Below, piece by piece: positions 42,807 through 51,127 of a stretch of 64,000 bases of DNA. A model generated the notes under the pieces. It worked only from the letters and a program-made list of their open reading frames with translations, made no database searches and had not been told where the DNA came from. Within the stretch, counting starts at the first letter, position 1. Each line of letters starts with the position of its first letter. The DNA is from Undibacterium sp. (lineage in GTDB: Bacteria; Pseudomonadota; Gammaproteobacteria; Burkholderiales; Burkholderiaceae_D): assembly GCF_030651495.1 (NCBI RefSeq), contig NZ_JAUSFI010000009.1, forward strand, positions 62,001-126,000. The letters are read 5' to 3'. The position numbers and the translations under genes are program-made.

Positions 42807-43885
42807 AAAGACAGATCAAAATCCAGCAAATCGGCCATACCCTCGCCCATGGCGCTCACTTGCTCCTGGTTATCGGCAATAAAATGATCCAGACTGCCCG
42901 CCGCCTGCAAAGACATGCATTCCATCCGATAGCGCAATGCGCGTACCTGAGCAAACGGAATGAACAGGCCCAAAGTGCAGATGATGCCCAGCACATTGGT
43001 CAGCATGATGAAGCTCATGCGGCCCCAGTGCAGATGGCTGGCAATTTTATGTGCGCCGAGCTTGGTATGGTTCCAGATCAGGTTTTGCAGCAAAGTCAGG
43101 AAAATCGGATAGACCGCAAACAGCCAGAGATACAGCGCAAAGAAAAAACCAAACAGGGACAAGACGATGCCAGGCGCGGCAGCGCCCTTGCGCATGGAAG
43201 CCAGCATGGCAAACACCGAACCGCCAAAGACCAGGCTGATCGCCACCACCCCTGCCAGCATGATGCCAAAACCCACCAGATAGGCCCAGTAAAACTGCTT
43301 GACCTTCGCATCAAACGAAAAATGGGTGACACCGAAACGGCTTTCGTTATGCTGGAAAGACTTGATGCGTTGATGCATCATCGGCGCCAGCAAATAGATA
43401 CTGATAAAAGTCAGCAGCGGCCACAGCAAATAGCTCAGGTAAGCTTGCTTGGCATCACCACGAAAGCCAAAACGGATGCCGCGATAACTCGAGTTATACA
43501 GCTTGAACTGCAAGCTCTTCCATACCAACCAAGGCATCATGGCGGCAAACAATGCCATCATCAAAAAGCCCAGCGCCAGCGAGGTCTTGAAAGCCAGATT
43601 ATAGACAGCGATAAACGCCACCGCCACGAGTCGCCCTTTCAAAATGGCCATCGCATTTCCATGATATTCAAAGCTGCTGCCAGCTAATTGGGTACTGGAA
43701 TAAAAGTAACGGTTGCGCCTGACTTTGGCCCAGGCAGAGTAGATCCCCAGGGTGACGATAGAGAGCAGTAAATTGACGATCCAGATGCGAAAATACTCGC
43801 TGCCGCTAGCTTTGAATTCAAATTGCAACGGTGCACCCGACGACGCCTCTGGTGCGGAAGCGAGTGTCGCTTGATTGATGTCCAT
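42803..43885 (-). CDS. YjgN family (DUF898) membrane protein
   Basis: From the ATG at 43885, preceded by AGGGGATAAG, the product is 360 residues with about six to eight membrane helices. It shows the DUF898 motifs FRIWIVNLLLSIVTLGIYSAWAKVRRNRYFYSSTQL and GIICTLGLFIPFAQVRALRY. The pair DUF898 plus M48 peptidase is conserved in many proteobacteria, but the role is unknown. First gene of the operon with the peptidase and methyltransferase. Confidence 0.87.
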   Translation of the reverse strand: MDINQATLASAPEASSGAPLQFEFKASGSEYFRIWIVNLLLSIVTLGIYSAWAKVRRNRYFYSSTQLAGSSFEYHGNAMAILKGRLVAVAFIAVYNLAFKTSLALGFLMMALFAAMMPWLVWKSLQFKLYNSSYRGIRFGFRGDAKQAYLSYLLWPLLTFISIYLLAPMMHQRIKSFQHNESRFGVTHFSFDAKVKQFYWAYLVGFGIMLAGVVAISLVFGGSVFAMLASMRKGAAAPGIVLSLFGFFFALYLWLFAVYPIFLTLLQNLIWNHTKLGAHKIASHLHWGRMSFIMLTNVLGIICTLGLFIPFAQVRALRYRMECMSLQAAGSLDHFIADNQEQVSAMGEGMADLLDFDLSL

Positions 43886-44029
43886 CTTATCCCCTGGGAA
43901 TTTTTTTGAGAGAAGGACAATGGCATGCAATTATTACTATGTCAAGCATGTTTGGCAACATTCATGGCGATCGACATTCGCGGTGTTTTGGCAAATAGAC
44001 GGCACTCTAAAATTAAAAGTCCCCCCTTG

Positions 44030-44053
44030 CGCTCACGCATAGCCCATGCGGCT
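44030..44053. repeat. REP-like half element, copy 4
   Basis: CGCTCACGCATAGCCCATGC plus GGCT is one arm of the REP-like family; the opposite arm is missing. It forms the 3' boundary of the truncated transposase frame. Confidence 0.55.
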
Positions 44054-44365
44054 GGAGAAACCGCAAATGCGGCGCAGGCTGAAATCCGCTTTGAGCCGAT
44101 CGATCAGGGCTTCGGTGGTGGATAAATTGAGTACCGCTTTGGCCACAAAAGCGCGTGTAATCGCAGTCCGGTCTTTGCACGGGCGACCTATTGCAGCAAA
44201 TTGATATGCGCCCAGAAACCGTTCGATCTCGATCATTTCCAACGCCGTCACCACTTCCTGTAATTTCGGTGCCAGGGCAAGTTCGATCGCATCCAAAAAC
44301 GGAAATAAATTGCTTTGAATCTGCTGCCAAAATTGCATTAACCGGGTGCGTAGGATAGTATTCAT
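44033..44365 (-). pseudogene. Truncated IS1182-family transposase (N-terminal part)
   Basis: The 110-residue frame starts MNTILRTRLMQFWQQIQSNLFPFLDAIE and contains AITRAFVAKAVLNLSTTEALIDRLKADFSLRRICGF, the N-terminal (DUF772-like) region of IS1182/IS5-type transposases. Intact proteins continue with the DDE catalytic domain, which is absent. The sequence breaks exactly into a REP-like arm, so the frame ends in foreign codons (SSRMGYA). Non-functional remnant. Confidence 0.8.
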
Positions 44366-44516
44366 ATCGAGGGTTTTGGATGACTTCTGATAATTTCATT
44401 TTGCCACGTTTGTGGTCAAAACCCTCCCTCCTTTTAGCTCTTAGCAGCACTTAATTCGACTTGCGTCTGGAGTTTTGCAATTGCTATTCTATTAGTCAAT
44501 TTTAAGAAATATTCCT

Positions 44517-44771
44517 ATGCTATTGAGCATTTTTTCAGGCTTCCTTTCTGGCTTTGTACTTTATTGGGCCACGGACTTTATTACACCCGTCAAACATAAA
44601 TTCAAATCATACCAATTCATTTTTCTATTTTTTACTGCAATGGTTGTCATTGATTTTTTAATTCACTATTTTTCCGATACTGGGATACGTGCTTTTCCAG
44701 ATTTATTTACCTCTATCGTAATGGAAACCTATGCCGTCATTCCATTTTTTCGTAGAAAAATGAAGCAGTGA
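44517..44771 (+). CDS. Small hypothetical membrane protein
   Basis: The 84-residue product has two hydrophobic helices (about 3-22 and 32-50) and a basic C-terminus (FFRRKMKQ). The local DNA is AT-rich compared with its surroundings and lies between two dead genes, which suggests acquired DNA. No family recognised; a weak ribosome binding site only. Confidence 0.45.
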   Translation: MLLSIFSGFLSGFVLYWATDFITPVKHKFKSYQFIFLFFTAMVVIDFLIHYFSDTGIRAFPDLFTSIVMETYAVIPFFRRKMKQ

Positions 44772-45233
44772 AATCTATCCTCCAATTAGAATCAGCGAAT
44801 GCGGCCTGGCTTGTCTGGCCATGCTCGCCAGCCATTACGGCCACCATACCGATCTGGCGGATTTGCGCCGGCAGTTTTCAATTAGCCTGAAAGGCGCGAC
44901 GCTGATGATGCATGCGGCGCCATGCCCATGGGTTATCAGACGCGAGTCGGCGATATGGGCAGTAGCTTGTCGGGTGGACAAAAGCAGCGCGTCTTGCTGG
45001 CGCGGGCCTTGTACAAACAACCCAAGATACTGGCACTCGATGAAGCGACCAGCCATCTGGATATCGCCAACGAACATAGGGTAAATCAGGCACTGGGCCA
45101 GCTGAAACTGACGCGTATCATGGTGGCGCACCGGCCCGAGACGATTAATGCGGCAGAGCGAGTGGTGGAGTTGCGCGATGGACAGGCGCTGGAGCTGCGT
45201 GCGGTGCACGATCCGCTCATGCTGATTGCCTAG
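44770..45233 (+). pseudogene. Remnant of a C39-peptidase ABC exporter (bacteriocin type)
   Basis: The first half has the beginning of a C39 double-glycine leader peptidase, with ISECGLACLAMLASHYG (catalytic Cys) and ADLRRQFSISLKGATL. The second half is the end of the ATPase domain: PMGYQTRVGDMGSSLSGGQ (signature), ALDEATSHLD (Walker B) and IMVAHRPE (switch His), with the frame shifted between them at about 44920. The rest of the peptidase, all membrane helices and the Walker A are missing, so about 450 to 500 codons are gone. It is a dead gene for a CvaB/RaxB-like exporter. Confidence 0.85.
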
Positions 45234-45278
45234 GCGCACTGCATGCTGCCGTGATTTTTAAACCGATGCATGCCTGAA

Positions 45279-45346
45279 GACGCATAGCCCATGCGGCTTA
45301 CAGAGGCGATGCCTTGGAAAGCCGCATGGGATATGCGTGAGCGCGG
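45279..45346. repeat. REP-like palindrome, copy 5
   Basis: GACGCATAGCCCATGCGGCT and AGCCGCATGGGATATGCGTG form near-perfect arms around a 20-nt loop. It borders the exporter remnant. Confidence 0.75.
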
Positions 45347-45401
45347 TGGTGCCGGTGAAAATTGGCGCTAGCGGGGGGGCGGCGCTAGCGCTACAAAACG
45401 C

Positions 45402-46985
45402 TTACTTCAAGGCTTTCACCAAGGCCTCGAACTGGGTGCGCAGGGATTTGTCGTGCGGCGCGATCGGGGGCACCTCGCGCTCGATATTGAGCAACTGGTA
45501 CACCGCCATCTGCGCGGCGCGCACCGAGTATTCGACCGTGAACACGACATCGTCGGCAATCTCGACAAACTGGCTGATAAAGGCCAGATTTTTCGAGTTC
45601 TTCGGCACCGGCAGTGGCCGGTCGCTGTACTGGCGCGGCATGAACATGCTGGTGATGTAGGGCATGCGGCAGGGGATGCAGTTGGCGCTGGCGACGCTCT
45701 CGGGATCAAAGCGGAGGTGGCCGCAAAGTTCACGCAGGATTTCTGCGCCGTTGCAATCGGCCATCGGTTTGGCGACAAAATTGCCGATGCGGTCGGGCGA
45801 CAGCGCATAACCCCAGAACACTTGCACGTCGGCAGGCTGGCCGGCAAAGTGCGGCTGATGCGCCAGCACGATAGACATCAGCCAATTCGAGTCCTTGAAC
45901 GTGACCAGGCCGCCGGTCCCGGCTTCATTGCCGCTAAATTGCTGCATCTTGTCGAAGAAGCGGGTGTCTTTCAAGGTGACGGTAAACGACTCCCAAAACG
46001 ATTCGGCGATGCTGCTGTTGAACGCGGCCGGATTGCCGAATTCTGGCCGCCCCGCTGCCAGTTTCTCCCATAATGTCCAGCCATCGCTATCGACTTTGCT
46101 GAGTTTCTCGGGGGCCGCTTGCATCGATCCCAGGCTGGAGGCGTCGGTCATCGAGCCGTTCTGGAAAAACACCAGATCGCCTTCATTGACGGCGATGCTT
46201 TGCTCGCTGGCTTGCCCGCCCGCTTGCTGCCGGTATTGAATCGCGGTCACGACAAATTGTTCGTTTTCGATTTTGTGATCGAGCCCGGTGACTTTGCATC
46301 CCATCATAAATTGCACCCCCTGCTGTGTCAGCCAGGCCTGTAAAGGGCGCACCAGGGAATCGTATTGGTTGTAGACGGTGCGCTTGACCCCGCCCAGGGT
46401 TTCTATGCGCGAAAACTCCAGCATGAAGCGGTGCAGGTAGCGCTTGAATTCGACCGCACTATGCCAGGGCTGGAAGGCAAAGGTGGTGGCCCACATGTAC
46501 CAGAATTCGGTCTCAAAAAAGGATGGCGACAGGTGGTCGCTAATGCAGCTGGCAGCCAGGCTGGCCTCATCGGCGTTACTCAGCGCCAGCAATTCGAGCC
46601 GGTCTTGCATGGAGAAGCCCATAGCGCTGACCGGCACCTTGGCGCGACGCCGGTCGACCAGGCGCGCCATCGAATTGGCCTTGTGTTTTTCATTGAATGC
46701 CAGGGTTTCGTCGAAGACCGACTGGCCCGGGGCCGTTAAGGAGGGTATCGTTTTATACAGGTCCCAGGTGCATTCGTAATTGTCGGTGGTCAGCATGCGC
46801 CCGCCACGCAAGGAGTAGCCGCGCTCAGGATTGCCCGCGCCATCGAGGCTGCCGCCCAAGATCGCTGCCGCTTCCAGAATCAGGATATTGCTCCCGGCGA
46901 CATTGCCGTCACGGATCATGAATGCGGCTGCCGCCATCGAACCGATACCACCGCCCAGCAGATAGGCTTTTATGTTTTTGCTCAT
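45402..46985 (-). CDS. Oleate hydratase (myosin cross-reactive antigen family)
   Basis: Starting at the ATG at 46985 (AAGGG upstream; a GTG three codons earlier is too near it), the product is 527 residues. It has the FAD motif YLLGGGIGSMAAAAFMIRDG, the family-specific SLDGAGNPERGYSLRGGRML and FWYMWATTFAFQPWHSAVEFKRY, and a C-terminal domain with QFVEIADDVVFTVEYSVRAAQMAVY. These enzymes add water to the cis-9 double bond of oleic acid to give 10-hydroxystearate, using FADH2 structurally. It is probably used to detoxify or tailor unsaturated fatty acids and lies near the acyl-CoA operon. Confidence 0.92.
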   Translation of the reverse strand: MSKNIKAYLLGGGIGSMAAAAFMIRDGNVAGSNILILEAAAILGGSLDGAGNPERGYSLRGGRMLTTDNYECTWDLYKTIPSLTAPGQSVFDETLAFNEKHKANSMARLVDRRRAKVPVSAMGFSMQDRLELLALSNADEASLAASCISDHLSPSFFETEFWYMWATTFAFQPWHSAVEFKRYLHRFMLEFSRIETLGGVKRTVYNQYDSLVRPLQAWLTQQGVQFMMGCKVTGLDHKIENEQFVVTAIQYRQQAGGQASEQSIAVNEGDLVFFQNGSMTDASSLGSMQAAPEKLSKVDSDGWTLWEKLAAGRPEFGNPAAFNSSIAESFWESFTVTLKDTRFFDKMQQFSGNEAGTGGLVTFKDSNWLMSIVLAHQPHFAGQPADVQVFWGYALSPDRIGNFVAKPMADCNGAEILRELCGHLRFDPESVASANCIPCRMPYITSMFMPRQYSDRPLPVPKNSKNLAFISQFVEIADDVVFTVEYSVRAAQMAVYQLLNIEREVPPIAPHDKSLRTQFEALVKALK

Positions 46986-47207
46986 CAGTTTCACCCTTCA
47001 GTAGATTTGCGTGCTTAGAAATGCCATATCAATACGACATGTACCAGACTAAGCGTGGCACGCTTCTGCCGCGCGCAAAATGACCGTGATCAATTCAACT
47101 CGTCATATCAGGATAAAAACGGGCGCACTTGCGCCAGCGCATGCGCTTGGGCCCAAGCTTGGCCCAGCCTTGGCACTAGCGTGGCCAAACATAAAGTAAA
47201 AGGGAAA

Positions 47208-47537
47208 TTAATGCGGCGCAACTTTGGTAAACATATTCAGCACGATCACGCCTGCCACGATCAGCGAAATGCCGATCACTGAAGGGAGATCCAAGCGCTG
47301 TCCATAAATCACCCAGCCCGCCAGCGAAACCAGCACCACGCCGACCCCGGACCAGATCGCGTAGGTGACGCCGACCGGTATTACCTTCAGCGTCAGCGAT
47401 AAACAATAGAATGCGATGGCATAACCGAACACCACCAGCACCGAAGGCCATAGGCGGGAGAAGCCTTCCGATGCTTTGAGCGCCGAGGTGGCAATGACTT
47501 CGGCGACGATGGCGATAGAAAGTATGAGCCAATTCAT
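47208..47537 (-). CDS. SMR family multidrug efflux protein
   Basis: The 109-residue protein has four membrane helices and the SMR hallmark: NWLILSIAIVAEVIATSALKAS, with the essential Glu at residue 13, and AIWSGVGVVLVSLAGWVIYGQ. It functions as a proton-coupled homo-dimer exporting quaternary cations or guanidinium. EmrE-type versus Gdx-type cannot be decided with confidence, although AYAIWSG with VGVV favours the EmrE/QacE group. Monocistronic. Confidence 0.88.
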   Translation of the reverse strand: MNWLILSIAIVAEVIATSALKASEGFSRLWPSVLVVFGYAIAFYCLSLTLKVIPVGVTYAIWSGVGVVLVSLAGWVIYGQRLDLPSVIGISLIVAGVIVLNMFTKVAPH

Positions 47538-47621
47538 GTGAGATCCCTAGCTGGTTGGTCTGGCGACCATTTTACCCGCTATGGATTTGACCGCATTCTT
47601 GGCCCACTAAACAGGCTCAGC

Positions 47622-49181
47622 TCAGTTCACTTTGCGTTTTTGGTCGCGCCAGTACGGCTCGCGGATATCTTTCTTGAGAATTTTTCCGGCACCGGAAATC
47701 GGCAAATTCGCTTGAAACACCACACTGCGCGGGCACTTATAGCCGGCGATGCGCTGTTTGCAATGCGCGATCAGCTCGTCGCTGCTGAGCTGCGCATCCG
47801 GCCTGAGCACCACCACCGCATGCACCAGTTCACCCCATTTTTCATCTGGGATGCCGATCACCGCGCACATCGCCACCGCCGGATGCTGGGCGAGGGCATT
47901 TTCGACTTCTGACGAATACACGTTTTCGCCGCCAGAAATGATCATGTCTTTCATCCTGTCCATGATGAAGACAAAACCATCTTCATCCAGATACGCGCCG
48001 TCACCGGTCAGCATCCAGCCATCGCGGATCGCGGCGGCGGTTTCCTGCGGTTTATTCCAGTAGCCCTGCATCACATTCGCGCCTTTTACCGCCACCTCGC
48101 CGACCGTACCGCAAGGGACTTCGAGGCCATCTGCGTCGACGATCTTGACGATAGAACAGAGCGCCGCCCGGCCAGCCGAACGCACTTTCCCTTGTTTTCT
48201 GCCGTCCACGGTATGGTAGTAAGCGGGTAATAGCGTGGCCACGGGTGACAACTCGGTCATGCCGTAGGCCTGGATAAAGCCGGCATTGGGGAAGGCTTGC
48301 ATGGCGCGGTCCAGGACTTTTTCTGTCATCGGCGAAGCGCCATACACGATGGTACGCAAACTGCTGGTATCGTATTGATCCAGATTAGGCGCATCCGCCA
48401 CCATTTGCACCATGGTCGGCACCAGCAGCGTGTGGGTGACCCGCTCAGCCTGGATCGCCGCCAGCGCCGCGGCCGGAGAAAATGACGCGATAAACACATG
48501 ACTGCCACCGCGTATGCACTGCGCCATGCTCATGCCAAAATCGGCCGCATGGAACATCGGCGCTGCATGCAAATACGTGGCTTGATCCACGATCACATCT
48601 GCCGCTGCCGCAATGGCGCTGGCATACACATTGTTATGCGTGAGCATCACGCCCTTGGGAAAGCCGGTAGTGCCGCCGGTATAAAAAATCCCCGCCAGTT
48701 CATCGCCGCCGCGGCTGCGGTCAGGAATCGCCTCCGCGGCACTGACCAGCGCTTCATACGACAGCATGCCGTCCGGCGTTGCGCCGTCACCCAGGTAAAT
48801 CACGGTTTTCAGCGCGCTGCACTTGCTTTGCAGGTCAGCGCCCATGGCCTTAAAGGTATCGTCCACGATCAGCACCGAGGTGGCGCAATCATCGAGCGAA
48901 TACGCGACTTCGGCGGCGCTCCAGCGGATGTTGCAAGGATTCACCGCCAGCCCAGCCCAGAACACGCCGAGGTAATATTCAAGATAGCGGTCAGAATTAA
49001 GCGCCAGCATGGCGACCCGGTCCGAATCCTGTAAGCCGAGGCTGCGCAAGGCGCCCGCCAACTTGGCGACGCGCAGGCTTAAGGCCCCGAAGCTGGTTTT
49101 TCTGGCGTTAAAAGTGGTCGCGATCACATCGCGTTTTTGTTGTACGGAGCGGTGTAGCGCCTGGGTTAAGCTGATACTCAT
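47622..49181 (-). CDS. AMP-forming long-chain acyl-CoA synthetase
   Basis: The start is at 49181 (AGGAGACTAC then ATG); the extension to 49244 lies in intergenic sequence. The 519-residue enzyme has IFYTGGTTGFPKGVMLTHNN (P-loop), AYGMTELSPV and GWMLTGDGAYLDEDGFVFIMDR, and ends with the GKILKKDIR catalytic lysine. The YTGG form of the first motif occurs in a subset of fatty acyl ligases. It is the last gene of the leftward acyl-CoA operon and separated from the thioesterase gene by a MITE-like element and a REP copy. Confidence 0.9.
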   Translation of the reverse strand: MSISLTQALHRSVQQKRDVIATTFNARKTSFGALSLRVAKLAGALRSLGLQDSDRVAMLALNSDRYLEYYLGVFWAGLAVNPCNIRWSAAEVAYSLDDCATSVLIVDDTFKAMGADLQSKCSALKTVIYLGDGATPDGMLSYEALVSAAEAIPDRSRGGDELAGIFYTGGTTGFPKGVMLTHNNVYASAIAAAADVIVDQATYLHAAPMFHAADFGMSMAQCIRGGSHVFIASFSPAAALAAIQAERVTHTLLVPTMVQMVADAPNLDQYDTSSLRTIVYGASPMTEKVLDRAMQAFPNAGFIQAYGMTELSPVATLLPAYYHTVDGRKQGKVRSAGRAALCSIVKIVDADGLEVPCGTVGEVAVKGANVMQGYWNKPQETAAAIRDGWMLTGDGAYLDEDGFVFIMDRMKDMIISGGENVYSSEVENALAQHPAVAMCAVIGIPDEKWGELVHAVVVLRPDAQLSSDELIAHCKQRIAGYKCPRSVVFQANLPISGAGKILKKDIREPYWRDQKRKVN

Positions 49182-49210
49182 GTAGTCTCCTGAAATATTC
49201 TTTTTTATGA

Positions 49211-49290
49211 GGACTTCCGCAAAACCGCCCCAGCGTCGTTGCACTCGCCTTGCCGTACTAAACTAGCTGGAACAATGTTGCGTAAGTCCA
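49211..49290. repeat. MITE-like element with terminal inverted repeats, copy B
   Basis: This is the reverse-oriented relative of 9891-9994. Ends read GGACTTCCGCAAAA and TTGCGTAAGTCC, and the interior contains CCGCCCCAGCGTCGTTGCA, then ACTCGCCTTGCCGTACT, then TAGCTGGAACAA. It is about 20 bp shorter because the central CGTATCGCCGAAGACAGT part is lacking. Confidence 0.75.
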
Positions 49291-49316
49291 ATTTATATTG
49301 ATATTGATATTGATAG

Positions 49317-49376
49317 CGCAGTATCCATGCGGGTCTTCAGGCATTTATGGCCTGCAAGACGCATGGATGTTGCGCA
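49317..49376. repeat. REP-like palindrome, copy 6
   Basis: GCGCAGTATCCATGCGGGTC and AAGACGCATGGATGTTGCGC form arms around TTCAGGCATTTATGGCCTGC. The left arm is shared in detail with copy 1 (GCGCAGTATCCATGCG). Confidence 0.75.
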
Positions 49377-49405
49377 TCCAGTTTTTAGCTGATGGCTAGC
49401 CCCGT

Positions 49406-49840
49406 CTATTTTTTCACCGCCAGCGTAAAGTAAGTCGCTTTCGCCACCGCATTGATTTTGCCTTGCGCATCTTTTATTTCGATGTCCTTGACCACCTTAC
49501 ACTTGCCGTGCAGCTTGGTTTCACGCTCGATATCATCCCATTCTTGATCCGAAATCGTCAAGGCAACCGTTAAGGTGCCGCTGGCCGGGGCCATAAAACG
49601 TATCGTGACTTCGCCCACCACCGGCACGATCTCGTCGGTGCTGAAGCGGTTCACACACATTACCCCGAAAGGGAACTCCGCCAGCGTAAAAATCGCCCCG
49701 GCGTAGACCCCGCCCAGATGATTGCCATTACCCTCTTGCGGCATGGCAATTTTGAGGGTATTGCGTGACTCTTCCAGCACTTGCAAACCCATATTTTTCA
49801 GGATGGCAATGCTTTGCATGGCTTGTTCTGTTTTAGTCAA
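49406..49840 (-). CDS. Hotdog-fold thioesterase (DUF4442/PaaI-like)
   Basis: An AAGGAG site lies seven bases in front of a TTG at 49840 (TTG-ACT-AAA), which gives 144 residues; the next ATG (49819) lacks a site. The protein has the single hotdog fold with NHLGGVYAGAIFTLAEFPFGVM (the HxxxxxG-type turn with Glu) and VPVVGEVTIRFMAPASG. It should hydrolyse acyl-CoA thioesters. Its position in the acyl-CoA operon, between the dehydrogenase and the ligase, suggests it recycles CoA from dead-end intermediates. Confidence 0.8.
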   Translation of the reverse strand: MTKTEQAMQSIAILKNMGLQVLEESRNTLKIAMPQEGNGNHLGGVYAGAIFTLAEFPFGVMCVNRFSTDEIVPVVGEVTIRFMAPASGTLTVALTISDQEWDDIERETKLHGKCKVVKDIEIKDAQGKINAVAKATYFTLAVKK

Positions 49841-49941
49841 AATCAGTCTCCTTGATTTGGATTTTCTTACTGCGCCTGAATAACGAAATGCTCTTTTTTT
49901 AACCACAGAGCGATTTCGCCGGATTCATTTTCCACTCCTGA

Positions 49942-51084
49942 TCAGAGTGAGCGTGCGATGATTTCTTTCATGATTTCATTCGCGCCGCCGTAAATTTTTT
50001 GCACCCGCGCATCGACATACATCTGGGCGATCGGGTATTCCAGCATATAGCCATAACCGCCAAACAATTGCAGGCACTGGTCGATCACCTTGCACTGCAA
50101 ATCCGAGATCCAGTATTTGGCCATCGAGGCCAGTTCCGCATCCATGCGGCCTTCTATCATGTCGACGATGCAGCGGTCGATAAAGGTACGCGCCACGGTC
50201 GCTTCAGTCTTGATTTCGGCCAGCACAAAACGCGTGTTTTGCATCTCGATTAAGGCTTGACCGAAGGCCTTGCGCTCCTTGGTATGCTCTACCGTCAGGC
50301 GCAAGGCGCGCTCAATCGAGGCGACCCCGCCGACACCGAGGATAGTGCGTTCGTACGGCAGCTCGGTCATCAGTTGCGTGAAACCCTTGCCCTCGACGCC
50401 GCCGAGGATATTGTCGAGCGGCACCCGCACGTTATCAAAGAACAGCTCGCAGGTATCCTGGCCTTTCTGGCCGATTTTTTCGAGTATGCGCCCGACCCGA
50501 TAACCCGGGCAATCCTTGGTTTCCAGCAGCAATAAGGAGACGCCTTTGGCACCGGCGTCCGGATCAGTCTTGCACACCACCACGATCAGGTCGGCCAGAT
50601 AGCCGTTCGAGATAAAGGTTTTGGAACCATTGAGCAGATAAGCATCGCCATCACGCAAGGCCGTGCTACGTATACCTTTCAGATCAGAGCCGGCACCGGG
50701 TTCGGACATCGCAATCGCGGCCACCATTTCGCCGCTGGCCAGCTTGGGTAAATATTTTGCTTTCTGCGCCGGCGTGCCCTGATTTTGTAGGTAATGCGCG
50801 ACAATCGCATGCACATGCAAGCCAAAGCAAGAGTCGCCGGCCGCCGCAAGCTCTTCAAACACCACGCACTGATGGGCAAACGAGCCCCCCGAGCCGCCGT
50901 ATTCTTCGGGGATATCGGCCAGCAAGATACCCATCTCGCCCGCCTTATTCCACAGGCTACGCTCTACATGTTGCTGCTTCTTCCAGTCCTCTTGATGCGG
51001 CACGATTTCTGCTGCGATAAAGCGGCGCACGGCATCGCGAAAACTCTCCAGTTCCGGCGTCATCCAGGCTGAGCTGTAATTCAT
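49942..51084 (-). CDS. Acyl-CoA dehydrogenase (LCAD-like)
   Basis: From the ATG at 51084, with AAGGAAAAAAC upstream, the product is 380 residues, the family's usual length. It has the three ACAD domains, with AIAMSEPGAGSDLKGIRSTA (FAD loop), ELPYERTILGVGGV (probable catalytic Glu on helix G, as in long-chain and isovaleryl enzymes) and the C-terminal LFGGYGYMLEYPIAQMYVDARVQKIYGGANEIM. The Gly in IYGGANE at the medium-chain base position also argues for the long-chain/branched subgroup. It oxidises the alpha-beta bond of an acyl-CoA and passes electrons to ETF. Confidence 0.9.
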   Translation of the reverse strand: MNYSSAWMTPELESFRDAVRRFIAAEIVPHQEDWKKQQHVERSLWNKAGEMGILLADIPEEYGGSGGSFAHQCVVFEELAAAGDSCFGLHVHAIVAHYLQNQGTPAQKAKYLPKLASGEMVAAIAMSEPGAGSDLKGIRSTALRDGDAYLLNGSKTFISNGYLADLIVVVCKTDPDAGAKGVSLLLLETKDCPGYRVGRILEKIGQKGQDTCELFFDNVRVPLDNILGGVEGKGFTQLMTELPYERTILGVGGVASIERALRLTVEHTKERKAFGQALIEMQNTRFVLAEIKTEATVARTFIDRCIVDMIEGRMDAELASMAKYWISDLQCKVIDQCLQLFGGYGYMLEYPIAQMYVDARVQKIYGGANEIMKEIIARSL

Positions 51085-51127
51085 GTTTTTTCCTTTGTTT
51101 GGTGTGATTTTTTTAAAGTAGTGGAGC

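Noticed and set aside
44033-45233. Functional transposon or active bacteriocin export system
   Set aside because: The transposase lacks its catalytic domain and the exporter lacks its membrane domain and Walker A.
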